Position numbers and translations under genes: made by a program. A model generated the notes under the pieces. It did not search any database. It saw only the letters and a program-made list of their open reading frames with translations, and was not told the DNA's origin. A stretch of DNA of 64,000 bases from NCBI GenBank assembly GCA_965140365.1, contig OZ223196.1; one strand, written 5' to 3'. Positions 1 through 8,451 of this stretch are shown here, in pieces (positions within the stretch are counted from its first letter, which is position 1; every line of letters begins with the position of its first letter). The stretch comes from Hydrogenovibrio sp965140365 (GTDB lineage: Bacteria > Pseudomonadota > Gammaproteobacteria > Thiomicrospirales > Thiomicrospiraceae).

Positions 1-22
1 ACTTTTTAAAATCTTCACTCAT
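1..22 (-). CDS. 5' end of a gene running off the left edge
   Basis: Only the first seven codons (MSEDFKK) are inside the window. The start is supported by a TAGGAGA ribosome-binding site eight or so bases upstream, and the stop codon of the preceding gene (TAG at 34-32) overlaps that site. The two genes are therefore probably translationally coupled. Nothing can be said of the product. Confidence 0.5.
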
Positions 23-31
23 CTTGGTCTC

Positions 32-1114
32 CTATGCCGCTTCGATGCGGTCAATTTCCTTACGAAGATGCTTGATGGATGGCGTTACGATAATCACGAA
101 ATACGCTTCACGCATTTTGCGTTGCGGTGCGGCATCCACCAGATAGCCTTTGGCTCCGGCGTGCTGCATGACCGAATCGGCCGCGCGTTTACAGATTTCC
201 CCGCCCAGCAAACGGGCTTCCAGTACCGATTTGATGTATTCTTGGCCAGGCGTGAAAGGGTCTTCGCACAAAGCTTCGATCAAATCGATGGCATCTTCCA
301 AATCTTCGGTTATTTCTTCCGGCGAATCGTCCAGATATTCGTTGATCTCGGACAAGGTCAGATTCGCTTTTTCCATTTCGTTGACGGCGCCTTTAATGAC
401 TCCGGCGGCCATACCGGTTTGCAATAAGATGAATCCGGCTTTGATTCTTTCCAAATAGGGTTTCAACGGGTCGGCCAATAAATATTTCTTAGGCAAGAAA
501 GCGTTGTCGAACAACAGGGAATAGGTTCCCGTGCCTTCCATCCCGACGAATTCGGCCATTTGTTTCATGGTCAAGCCTTCCAAATCACATGGAATCAGGG
601 CCATGACATCTTTTTCATAGTTTTTGTCGTGGTCGTGCACGCTGAAAATCGAACCGAAAAAGTGCTTGTCGGACCCTTCCAACAGGTTGGATACCCAAGG
701 CAAGGTGCCGTTGATGATGTAACCGTCTTCGGTTTCTTCCGCGGACAATTTCAGGTCTTCAATACCGGCAAAATACTTCATCGGGTTGGACAAAGCCGTG
801 GCGCCGAAATATTCGCCATCCACCATCTTCGGCAGGATGTCGGATTTCAACCATTCGTTTTCAGAATTTTCGATGTACCAGGTACAGACGGACTGCGCCC
901 ACATCATAAAGCCGGTCGACATACATTCTTCGGACACGGTCGCCATATCCTGAATGGTGCCGAACAGGTTCAAATCGCCATTGTTTAGGGATGGAATATG
1001 GTGTCGAAACGCGCCGGCCTGGCCAACTTTCGATAAAATTTCGGTCGTGTACTGTCCATGATCAATGGCCACTGTTAACGGCTTAAGATCTTTTTGAACA
1101 ATTTGACTAATCAT
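32..1114 (-). CDS. Acyl-CoA dehydrogenase-superfamily flavoprotein, unknown substrate
   Basis: A 360-residue protein with the all-alpha N-terminal, beta-barrel middle and alpha C-terminal layout of acyl-CoA dehydrogenases; the middle part carries the FAD-domain pattern around residues 105-130 (GEYFGATALSNP). An AAGGAG site lies seven bases before the ATG at 1114, whereas the ATG two codons upstream sits only one base from it, so 1114 is preferred. By eye, the C-terminal segment that usually reads YEGTSEIQR is VTPSIKHLR, so the usual catalytic glutamate is missing there; some family members place it elsewhere or act as monooxygenases (DszC/SfnB type). It is followed by a coupled downstream gene and preceded by an OsmC gene in the same direction. 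Confidence 0.7.
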   Translation of the reverse strand: MISQIVQKDLKPLTVAIDHGQYTTEILSKVGQAGAFRHHIPSLNNGDLNLFGTIQDMATVSEECMSTGFMMWAQSVCTWYIENSENEWLKSDILPKMVDGEYFGATALSNPMKYFAGIEDLKLSAEETEDGYIINGTLPWVSNLLEGSDKHFFGSIFSVHDHDKNYEKDVMALIPCDLEGLTMKQMAEFVGMEGTGTYSLLFDNAFLPKKYLLADPLKPYLERIKAGFILLQTGMAAGVIKGAVNEMEKANLTLSEINEYLDDSPEEITEDLEDAIDLIEALCEDPFTPGQEYIKSVLEARLLGGEICKRAADSVMQHAGAKGYLVDAAPQRKMREAYFVIIVTPSIKHLRKEIDRIEAA

Positions 1115-1154
1115 GGTCATTCTCCTTCAAAGTGGGAAAACCTGGCGAAAACCG

Positions 1155-1164
1155 CCAGGCCTGG
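1155..1164. repeat. CCAGGCCTGG palindrome, intergenic, in hairpin
   Basis: Exact copy of the iterated 10-bp palindrome. It overlaps a hairpin CCTGGCG-AAAAC-CGCCAGG (1141-1159) between the OsmC gene and the acyl-CoA-dehydrogenase-like gene. No T-run follows on the minus strand, so attenuation or mRNA processing is possible but unproven. Confidence 0.8.
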
Positions 1165-1173
1165 ACAGTGTGA

Positions 1174-1713
1174 TTAACCGACTAACTTTCCGGACAGATC
1201 CACCGCATTCATATAAGTGTTGGCCACTGGCGACCATTTGATGGCGTGTGCAACCAACGCTTCCAAATCTTCTTTGGAGGCTTCTGGTGATTCGATGGTG
1301 AACATGGCACGCACTTCGGTGACACCCAATTTTTTGTTTGGATCCACATCACCGGTACCCCAAACAGCGGTGATGTTGATGTCACCTTCCAATTCGACTT
1401 CTAATTTGGTTAAACTAATACCACGCGCTGTTGCGTTGGCTTGAACGCCTACCGACAAACATGAACCCAAAGACAGCAAAGCCATTTCAGATGGGTTTGG
1501 TGCCGTGTCTTCACCCAACAAGACAGGTGGCTCGTCCACAACAACCGGGTCCAAATCACGGATGTAGTTCAAGTTTTTGAACTGACCTTCCAATACGGTT
1601 TTGGACTTCAATGTTTTGATGGTATCCGGTGCGGCTTTCCCCGCTTCGGCCAATTTGTTCAAACCATCGTTATCGATTGGACGGATACATGAAGGGATAT
1701 AGACTTCGCTCAT
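1174..1713 (-). CDS. OsmC/Ohr-family protein
   Basis: A 179-residue OsmC-like fold protein. The family signature is seen at residues 68-99 (GEDTAPNPSEM, then LGSCL with Cys85). Classic OsmC/Ohr peroxidases use two cysteines; the second position, normally in a CPV context, reads SPVAN here (Ser161), so a standard two-cysteine peroxidase cycle is doubtful. The family handles organic hydroperoxides or persulfide-type substrates. It starts with ATG after a GAGGAG-like site (1718-1728) and lies 59 bases upstream of the acyl-CoA-dehydrogenase-like gene, probably one transcript, divergent from cynS. Confidence 0.8.
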   Translation of the reverse strand: MSEVYIPSCIRPIDNDGLNKLAEAGKAAPDTIKTLKSKTVLEGQFKNLNYIRDLDPVVVDEPPVLLGEDTAPNPSEMALLSLGSCLSVGVQANATARGISLTKLEVELEGDINITAVWGTGDVDPNKKLGVTEVRAMFTIESPEASKEDLEALVAHAIKWSPVANTYMNAVDLSGKLVG

Positions 1714-1907
1714 TTGAGACTCCTCGTAAATTTTTAAAGTGAATAATTTCGACTTCTTCGAAACTTACCCAGTCATAGCGTGAAGGATGCCACAATTTAA
1801 CAAAACATTATTTTTCAAATATTTATATAATATTGTTCATAATTTAGATTAATAAATTAACGGAAAATGTCTACAAATTACTTACAAAGTTTTACAATTG
1901 GTATTAT

Positions 1908-1927
1908 TTGTTAACAATTGTTGACAA
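1908..1927. promoter_or_regulatory. Tandem TTGTTAACAA-type operator candidate
   Basis: TTGTTAACAA (a perfect 10-bp palindrome) is directly followed by TTGTTGACAA, differing at one base. It sits in the AT-rich divergent region between the OsmC gene and cynS, about 65 bases upstream of the sigma-54 promoter. It could be an activator or repressor site for either direction; the protein is unknown. Confidence 0.35.
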
Positions 1928-1989
1928 AAAGAAAGGATGAAAACGACAAAAAATAGATAATTTTTAACAAAATCAACTACTTAATAAAT

Positions 1990-2005
1990 TGGCACAAGCC
2001 TTGCA
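1990..2005 (+). promoter_or_regulatory. Sigma-54 (RpoN) promoter of cynS
   Basis: TGGCACAAGCCTTGCA matches the sigma-54 -24/-12 consensus TGGCACR-N4-TTGCW at every defined position. The -12 GC falls at 2003-2004, so transcription would start near 2016 and leave a leader of about 85 bases. This fits nitrogen-status control of cyanate use. No clear NtrC site was recognised in the 250 bases upstream. Confidence 0.85.
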
Positions 2006-2100
2006 TTATGGTCATGGCATTTTAATTAACTTAGAGTACCTTGGTTCGCGACAGAATCGATTCTGAAACCACAAGATGCTCTTTATTGGAGACAAAGACT

Positions 2101-2544
2101 ATGATGTCAAAAGTAGAAATGACCGAAGCGATTATCCTGGCTAAAGCGGAAAAATCCGTTGGTTGGAGTGATATTGCCGCCGCCGCGGGATTGAGTGAAG
2201 TTTATACCACCTCCGCTTGTTTGGGGATGAACCATTTGGATGCGGGCCCCGCTTCTAAAGTCGCCGCTTTCTTGGGATTGGGCGCGGATATTGAAGCGGC
2301 TTTACAAGCCTACCCACACAAATCATGGGAAAAAGCGGTACCAACCGATCCATTAATTTACCGTTTGTACGAAATTGTCGGTGTTTACGGCCCAACCATG
2401 AAAGAATTGATTCACGAAAAATTCGGCGACGGCATCATGAGTGCGATCGATTTCTCCATGGACATCGATAAAGAAGAAAACCCAGCCGGTGACCGTGTTG
2501 TTGTCACCATGAACGGTAAATTCTTGCCTTACAAAGCCTGGTAA
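2101..2544 (+). CDS. cynS: Cyanase (cyanate hydratase)
   Basis: Cyanase converts cyanate and bicarbonate to ammonia and CO2 (via carbamate) in the cytoplasm. The 147-residue protein has the N-terminal helical domain and the C-terminal catalytic block YRLYE...HEKFGDGIMSAI, with the catalytic triad visible as Arg88, Glu91 and Ser114. The length matches the family (147-156). The ATG at 2101 follows GGAGA; an in-frame TTG at 2041 would add a non-homologous 20-residue extension and is rejected. No cyanate transporter (cynABD) or cynR lies beside it, so here it stands alone under a sigma-54 promoter, probably releasing ammonia for assimilation or detoxifying cyanate. Confidence 0.96.
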   Translation: MMSKVEMTEAIILAKAEKSVGWSDIAAAAGLSEVYTTSACLGMNHLDAGPASKVAAFLGLGADIEAALQAYPHKSWEKAVPTDPLIYRLYEIVGVYGPTMKELIHEKFGDGIMSAIDFSMDIDKEENPAGDRVVVTMNGKFLPYKAW

Positions 2545-2692
2545 TCCAATCGTTTTTGATTGCGTGGCGACGAATTCGTTCGGCGCCGGCAATCAGCTTG
2601 CCTCCTTTCTTTATTCCATCTCAAGCCCATCTTTTCGTTGCCAAAATTTTCTTTTCGGCGCATAATTCTTCGTCTTGTCTCTGGAGGCGCTT

Positions 2693-3337
2693 ATGCCGCT
2701 GAAACTCACCCCCAAAGCCCTGAATGAACTGTTGGATGCCTTAGTCGAACAAGGTTGGTATGAATGGCCGAATGCCGTAACCGATTCTTTGTGTGAACAG
2801 TTATTATCCGAAGTGGAAGCTTACGATGCTCAAGGCGACTTGCAGAGAGCCGGTATCGGCCGCGGCGACATTCATCAAATCAACGAATCGATTCGGCGTG
2901 ACCAAATCAAATGGCTCAACGGCGCCACCGATGCCCAACAACTGTATTTGGCGCAAATGGCGGAATTACGCTGCCAATTGAATCGTGCCTTGTTTTTAGG
3001 GCTATTCGAATACGAATGTCATTTTGCGCTTTATAAACGCGGCGATTTCTATAAAAAACACTTCGACAGTTTTCGCGGCCGCGCCAACCGTATGGTGACC
3101 ACGGTGTTGTACCTGAACCCGAACTGGCAACCGGATTGGGGCGGGGAGTTAGTGCTCTATGCCGAAGAAGGCGATGAAAAGCTGGCGGTGATTCTGCCGG
3201 AAATGGGCAAAATGGCGGTGTTTATGAGTGAATGGATTCCGCACGAAGTGTTGCCCGCGCAACATGAACGCGTCAGCATTGCCGGTTGGTTCCGTTGCAA
3301 CACCAGTATCGGCGGCTACGTCGACCCGGCGAAATAA
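2693..3337 (+). CDS. 2-oxoglutarate/Fe(II)-dependent oxygenase, prolyl-4-hydroxylase type
   Basis: A 214-residue protein of the P4Hc double-stranded beta-helix superfamily. The Fe(II) facial triad is visible as His123-x-Asp125 (KKHFDS) and His184 (IPHE), with Arg193 eight or nine residues later as the 2-oxoglutarate-binding residue (HERVSIAGWFR). The ATG at 2693 has GGAGG five bases upstream, so the TTG at 2675 is not needed. Such stand-alone bacterial members hydroxylate proteins or small molecules; the substrate cannot be read from the sequence. It ends at a bidirectional palindromic terminator. Confidence 0.85.
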   Translation: MPLKLTPKALNELLDALVEQGWYEWPNAVTDSLCEQLLSEVEAYDAQGDLQRAGIGRGDIHQINESIRRDQIKWLNGATDAQQLYLAQMAELRCQLNRALFLGLFEYECHFALYKRGDFYKKHFDSFRGRANRMVTTVLYLNPNWQPDWGGELVLYAEEGDEKLAVILPEMGKMAVFMSEWIPHEVLPAQHERVSIAGWFRCNTSIGGYVDPAK

Positions 3338-3370
3338 TACCCACTGCAAAATCGGCCTTCCGAAAACAAA

Positions 3371-3396
3371 AAAAACCGCCAGGCCTGGCGGTTTTT
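3371..3396. terminator. Bidirectional rho-independent terminator built on CCAGGCCTGG
   Basis: A perfect inverted repeat, AAAAACCGCCAGG / CCTGGCGGTTTTT, with the palindrome CCAGGCCTGG at 3379-3388 as its centre and A- and T-runs flanking. It lies between two convergent genes (oxygenase ending 3337 and DUF4395 gene ending 3424), so it can terminate both. Confidence 0.9.
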
Positions 3397-3423
3397 CATT
3401 CACTTCAAAACATGATTAAAACA

Positions 3424-4173
3424 TTAAGAATTGCCTTGCGCGGCTTCCTGCGCTTGGCGTTCCGCATGTTTGCGGGCGATTTCGTCCCAGTCAATGTTGT
3501 TACAGGCTTCGCATTCTTCTTTGAAAATGCCGACTTTCACCAACAGAGCGTGTACTTTACAACCCACGCAGAACCCGAGAATCGCTTCCAGCCACATAAA
3601 GCCGAAACACACCCAAACCAGAATCAACGGAATCCAGTTGGACATATAGTTTTCTGTGGTTGGCAACAGTTTACTGCTGAAAAGAGTATTCACCCAGTTG
3701 GCGAACACATCTGGGTTGAAGAAAACCAAACAAACAGTGATGAAAGACGCGCCAATGGTCCAGGCAAAGCGTTTCGGCACCAGCGGTTTCCAGTTCGGTT
3801 TTTGCGTTTTCGCCAACAAAGAGGCGATGTAAATGGTCGGCGACAAACGCGAGGTGGTGACGAACATCCCGGCAATCATTTCAAACAGGCCATAGAACAA
3901 TACCCAGGTTTGGATGGTGTAATCATACACCCGCTGAGTGGCTTGGACTTGATAGATGGTGTGCCAGTTCCAATCGGTTTCCAAGGTATCGATCATGGTG
4001 GTGTTTTCCATCACCGACCAGCTGGAACCGAATACCACATCAATCAAGGTATAGGTCATGTAAATCGGAATAATCAGCAACATCCCGGCGCGAATTTTCA
4101 CGGCGTTATCATTGATGAAAGTCGGTTTTTCCTTTGGGTCTCGAAACCAAAGGTTTTTGAAAACTGAGTGCAT
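3424..4173 (-). CDS. DUF4395-like integral membrane protein
   Basis: A 249-residue membrane protein with about four hydrophobic segments (near residues 25-50, 90-115, 140-165, 185-210). The cysteine motif FCVGCKVH near residues 205-213 is typical of DUF4395-type proteins, and a second pair (EECEAC) follows near residue 225. The C-terminal tail is charged. The start at 4173 is chosen because AGGGGG lies four bases upstream; an ATG 19 codons earlier has no such site. Function is unknown; cysteine motifs of this sort suggest thiol or metal chemistry at the membrane. Confidence 0.65.
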   Translation of the reverse strand: MHSVFKNLWFRDPKEKPTFINDNAVKIRAGMLLIIPIYMTYTLIDVVFGSSWSVMENTTMIDTLETDWNWHTIYQVQATQRVYDYTIQTWVLFYGLFEMIAGMFVTTSRLSPTIYIASLLAKTQKPNWKPLVPKRFAWTIGASFITVCLVFFNPDVFANWVNTLFSSKLLPTTENYMSNWIPLILVWVCFGFMWLEAILGFCVGCKVHALLVKVGIFKEECEACNNIDWDEIARKHAERQAQEAAQGNS

Positions 4174-4391
4174 AGAACCCCCTTCTTTGGACAGCTTGGG
4201 CTTTACCCATAAACACAAATTGGGTATCAATTTATTAGAATATAATGAACCGGTGATATAGTGTTACATCAATATAACAATTGAGACCGGAAGCGCCAGC
4301 AAAAGTTACTGATTTTTCGATAGAATTTTTTAATTCCCGAAAAAGAAAAGGGTTGGATTTTCAGAAAAGTCAGGCGATTTTTACGCCCAAA

Positions 4392-5315
4392 TCAATGAGC
4401 GCGATGGGCCAGAAGCAGGCTTTTGAAAACGTTAGGGTCTTTGATTTGCGTCATTTCGCCTTCTCTCGGCAAATGCTTGTCTTTCAAACGCGACAAGAAA
4501 AAACGCAACGCACCCATTCGCAACGCCGCTGGCCAGGTTTGCTGTTCCAGTTCGGTCATTGGGCGCACTTGCTGATAGGCCCTTAACACCGCCGCGGTTT
4601 TCTCCTCACACAAGGTTAAATCCGGCCGTCGACACCAATCATTCACCATCACCGCCAAATCATACAACATGGCGGAATTGCAGGCATAATACAGGTCGAT
4701 AATACCTGATAACTCATCCCCATTGAATAAGGCATTGTCACAGAAAAGATCGGCGTGGATCACACTTTTCGGCAAGTGCGTCCAATCCTGTTGCGATTGG
4801 TAAGCGATTTCGGATTCGATCAACTCGACCTCATCCTGCGGTAAATGGGAACGAATCAATTCGAACGTCGATTGCATCCAGTCCAAACCGCGGTCGTTGG
4901 CGCGGAAAGCGTCATAATCTTGCCCGGCCAAGTGGAACTTGGCCAAATACGTCGCCATCACTTCACATTGTTTCAAGGTCGGGTGTTCCACGCCGGAACC
5001 GGTCAAACGCTCCACCAGCGCCGCCGGCTTGCCTTTTAGTTCCTTGAGATAAGAACCGTCACGCGTCGGTTTAGGGTGCGCAGTGGGAATGGCGTGCTCC
5101 GCCATAAACGCCATGATGTCGAGAAAATACGGCAACTCGTCGAAACTGTGGTGTTCGAAGATGGTGAGGACAAAACGCCCGGTCGTGGTATCGACAAAAT
5201 AGTTGGTGTTTTCAATGCCGGCACTGATGCCTTCAAACGCAACCAGTGTTCCCTGGTTAAAATCCGCCAAAAACGCTTCCAAATCCGCTTGATTAACGAC
5301 AGTGTAAACAGACAT
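4392..5315 (-). CDS. thrB: Homoserine kinase, aminoglycoside-phosphotransferase fold
   Basis: Phosphorylates homoserine to O-phosphohomoserine in threonine synthesis. This is the Pseudomonas-type ThrB with a protein-kinase-like fold rather than the GHMP type: FEGISAGIENTNYFV near residues 27-41 is the nucleotide-binding start, VIHADLFCDNALF (about 186-198) holds the catalytic Asp and Asn, and GIIDLYYAC (about 205-213) the metal-binding Asp. The 307-residue length is normal. The start at 5315 matches homologues; an upstream ATG at 5357 would add 14 residues. Divergent from polA, with 109 bases between them, as in Pseudomonas where thrB and polA are also close. Confidence 0.93.
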   Translation of the reverse strand: MSVYTVVNQADLEAFLADFNQGTLVAFEGISAGIENTNYFVDTTTGRFVLTIFEHHSFDELPYFLDIMAFMAEHAIPTAHPKPTRDGSYLKELKGKPAALVERLTGSGVEHPTLKQCEVMATYLAKFHLAGQDYDAFRANDRGLDWMQSTFELIRSHLPQDEVELIESEIAYQSQQDWTHLPKSVIHADLFCDNALFNGDELSGIIDLYYACNSAMLYDLAVMVNDWCRRPDLTLCEEKTAAVLRAYQQVRPMTELEQQTWPAALRMGALRFFLSRLKDKHLPREGEMTQIKDPNVFKSLLLAHRAH

Positions 5316-5424
5316 CCCAAACCGCCCTGAGAAAAGGTTAAAATTACGAGAATTCAATCCTAACGGAACCCGGTTCCGCTAAACGGCGACATTTTAGCAT
5401 AATCCTTTAGAGGCAACGCATTCA

Positions 5425-8301
5425 ATGACTCAGATCCTACCCAAATTCAACCCCGATAGCCCGTTCATTCTGGTGGACGGTTCCTCTTATCTGTTCCGTG
5501 CTTTTCATGCCATGCCGCCTTTGACCAACAGTGAGGGTCATGCCACCGGGGCGATTTTCGGGGTCATCAATATGATTGGGAAACTGCTGGAACAATACCA
5601 GCCTGAGCGTATCGCCGTGGTGTTCGATGCCAAGGGCAAGAACTTCCGCCACGACCTCTACAGTGAATACAAGGCGCACCGCCCACCGATGCCGGACGAA
5701 CTGCGCATTCAAATCGAGCCGATTCACGACATCATCAAAGCGCTGGGCATTCCGTTACTGGTCATTGACGGTGTTGAGGCGGACGATGTGATGGGCACCC
5801 TGGCTCACCACGCCACCCAAGCGAAAATGGACGCTTTACTTTCCACCGGCGATAAAGATATGGCGCAGCTGGTCAACCAGCACATCACGCTGGTCAACAC
5901 CATGACCGACACCTTGATGACCCCGGAAAAAGTCGAAGAAAAGTTCCACGTGAAACCCGACCAGATTATCGACTATCTGGCGCTGATGGGCGACAGCAGC
6001 GACAACATTCCCGGCATTCCGAAATGCGGCCCGAAAACCGCTGCGAAATGGCTGGCGGAATACGGCGACATCGACAATCTGATCGCACACGCCGACGACA
6101 TCAAAGGCAAAATCGGGGAAAATCTACGCGCCAACCTCGACCAATTAAAACTTTCCCGCGAACTGACCACCATCCGCATCGATTGCAATTTGCCAATTGC
6201 CTTGGCCGACATCAAACGCCATGAAGCCGATATGGACGCTTTGGAAACTCTGTTCGCGCGCTTTGATTTACGTAACTGGTTGTCGCGGGTGTTGAAAGGC
6301 GACCTGCCTTTCAGCCAGAGCAGTGGCCGCAAAGCCCACTCCCAAACGAAGAACTCGGCGCCCAAAGGGGTAAGCCGAGAAACCGTTACCAATGGCCATT
6401 CCCAAAAATCCGCCGCCACGGAAGCCGACGGTGCGACCATTGAATCCGAACCCTATGCCACCATTTTGGACATGGCCGAACTGGACCAATGGCTGAAAAA
6501 ACTCGAAAGCGCCGAAGTGTTTGCCATCGACACCGAAACCACCTCGCTCAATGCAATGCAAGCCAAAATCGTCGGCATCAGTTTCGCTTATGCGGAACCG
6601 GCCAAAAAAACCGATAACGCCAAAAACAACCAGGCCTGGCGGAATTTCGCAGCCTATGTGCCCTTAACCCACGATTACGACGGTGCCCCGACACAACTGC
6701 CTTACGACGACGTCATCGCCAAACTGAAACCCATTCTGGAAAACCCAGCCATTCAAAAAATCGGCCAGAATTTCAAATACGATTGGCACCTCTTCCAAAA
6801 CGCCGGTATCGACGTACAAGGCATCGCTTTCGACACCATGCTGGAATCCTACTGTTTCAACAGTGTCGCCACCCGCCACAATATGGACGATTTGGCGCTG
6901 AAATACCTGAACCATTCCACCATTCATTTCGAAGACATTGCCGGTAAAGGGAAAAAACAAAAAACCTTCAATGAAATCGATATTGAAACCGCCGCGCCTT
7001 ACGCCGCCGAAGACGCCGACATCACCCTGCAATTGCACCAAACCCTGATGCCGAAACTACAAGCCGAGCCCAAACTGGAAACCGTTTTCCGCGACATTGA
7101 AATGCCCTTGGTGCCGGTACTGGCGAAAATGGAACACACCGGTGTCCGCATCGACCGCCAGATGCTGGCCGATCAATCCTATGAACTGGGTGAAAAACTC
7201 ACGGCACTGGAACAAAAAGCCCATTTGATTGCCGGCAGCCCTTTCAACTTGAACTCCTCCAAGCAATTGCAAGAGATCTTATTCGAAAAGCTGGATTTAC
7301 CGATCATCAAAAAAACCCCGAAAGGCCAACCGTCCACCGCCGAGCCGGTGCTGGTGCAACTGGCCGAAGACGGCCATGAAATGCCGAATCTGATTCTGGA
7401 ATACCGCAGTCTGGCCAAGCTGAAATCCACTTACACCGATTCATTACCCAAGCAAATCAATCCGGACACCGGGCGGGTACACACCTCTTACCAACAAGCC
7501 GTGGCCTCGACCGGACGTTTATCATCCACCGAACCCAACTTGCAGAATATTCCGATTCGCACCCCCGAAGGCCGCCGCATTCGACAAGCCTTCATCGCCG
7601 ATGACGGGCACCAACTGCTGGCGGCGGATTACTCGCAAATCGAACTGCGGATTATGGCGCATTTATCGGGCGATGCCAGTTTGTTAAAAGCCTTTGCCGA
7701 AGGCAAAGACATTCACCAAGCGACCGCGGCGGAAATTTTCAATATGCCGTTGGAAGAAGTGACGTCCGAACAACGCCGTAGCGCCAAGGCCGTCAACTTC
7801 GGTTTGATTTACGGTATGTCCGCCTTCGGCTTGGCCAAGCAATTAAACATTTCGCGTGGCCTAGCACAGGAATACATCAACCTCTATTTTTCTCGTTATC
7901 CGGGCGTGGCGGATTATATGGAAAACACCAAACAAAATGCCAAGCAAACGGGTTATGTCGAAACCCTGATGGGCCGCCGCTTGTATCTGCCCGACATCAA
8001 TGCCAAAAACGGGCAATTGCGTCAATACGCCGAGCGCACCGCCATCAACGCGCCTATGCAAGGCACCGCCGCCGACATCATTAAAACCGCCATGGTGAAA
8101 ATGCAGGCCTGGTTGAATGAGACAACACTGGACATCAAAATGCTGATGCAAGTACACGATGAATTGGTGTTTGAAGTGGCCGAGCCAGATATCGACTCGG
8201 CGAAAGCCGAAATCAAAACCATTATGGAATCCGCCTTAACCCTTGACGTGCCGTTGATTGTTGAAATCGGTCGGGGCAAAAACTGGGACGAAGCGCATTG
8301 A
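5425..8301 (+). CDS. polA: DNA polymerase I
   Basis: Repair and Okazaki-fragment polymerase, 958 residues, three intact domains. Residues 1 to about 300 form the 5'-3' exonuclease (LVDGSSYLFRAFHA; EADDVMGTLA; STGDKDMAQL). The 3'-5' proofreading domain (about 345-540) keeps the acidic motif AIDTETTSL near residue 368. The polymerase domain keeps motif A (DYSQIELR, near 735), motif B (RRSAKAVNFGLIYG) and motif C (QVHDELVFE, near 910). The linker at about 300-340 is low in conservation. Two iterated-palindrome cores fall in the gene, both encoding Gln-Ala-Trp (6630 and variant 8103). It is monocistronic and divergent from thrB. Confidence 0.98.
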   Translation: MTQILPKFNPDSPFILVDGSSYLFRAFHAMPPLTNSEGHATGAIFGVINMIGKLLEQYQPERIAVVFDAKGKNFRHDLYSEYKAHRPPMPDELRIQIEPIHDIIKALGIPLLVIDGVEADDVMGTLAHHATQAKMDALLSTGDKDMAQLVNQHITLVNTMTDTLMTPEKVEEKFHVKPDQIIDYLALMGDSSDNIPGIPKCGPKTAAKWLAEYGDIDNLIAHADDIKGKIGENLRANLDQLKLSRELTTIRIDCNLPIALADIKRHEADMDALETLFARFDLRNWLSRVLKGDLPFSQSSGRKAHSQTKNSAPKGVSRETVTNGHSQKSAATEADGATIESEPYATILDMAELDQWLKKLESAEVFAIDTETTSLNAMQAKIVGISFAYAEPAKKTDNAKNNQAWRNFAAYVPLTHDYDGAPTQLPYDDVIAKLKPILENPAIQKIGQNFKYDWHLFQNAGIDVQGIAFDTMLESYCFNSVATRHNMDDLALKYLNHSTIHFEDIAGKGKKQKTFNEIDIETAAPYAAEDADITLQLHQTLMPKLQAEPKLETVFRDIEMPLVPVLAKMEHTGVRIDRQMLADQSYELGEKLTALEQKAHLIAGSPFNLNSSKQLQEILFEKLDLPIIKKTPKGQPSTAEPVLVQLAEDGHEMPNLILEYRSLAKLKSTYTDSLPKQINPDTGRVHTSYQQAVASTGRLSSTEPNLQNIPIRTPEGRRIRQAFIADDGHQLLAADYSQIELRIMAHLSGDASLLKAFAEGKDIHQATAAEIFNMPLEEVTSEQRRSAKAVNFGLIYGMSAFGLAKQLNISRGLAQEYINLYFSRYPGVADYMENTKQNAKQTGYVETLMGRRLYLPDINAKNGQLRQYAERTAINAPMQGTAADIIKTAMVKMQAWLNETTLDIKMLMQVHDELVFEVAEPDIDSAKAEIKTIMESALTLDVPLIVEIGRGKNWDEAH
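6630..6639. repeat. CCAGGCCTGG palindrome inside polA
   Basis: Exact copy, read in frame as Asn-Gln-Ala-Trp (AAC CAG GCC TGG). Confidence 0.85.
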
Positions 8302-8451
8302 AAAAATGCGTCATACATTTTAATTTATCGGTTATCTTTATATTTAACTAGCGTTCTGGAAAAATAGTGACTACCAATTTTTACGTGCCGTCTAAAATTG
8401 TCCTCTTGTAAATGATGTTCCAAAACTTTTAACACTCAAGGAAGGGTACTC

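Noticed and set aside
2041..2100. N-terminal extension of cyanase from a TTG codon
   Set aside because: The extra 20 residues have no family match, and the sigma-54 promoter and GGAGA site fit the ATG at 2101.
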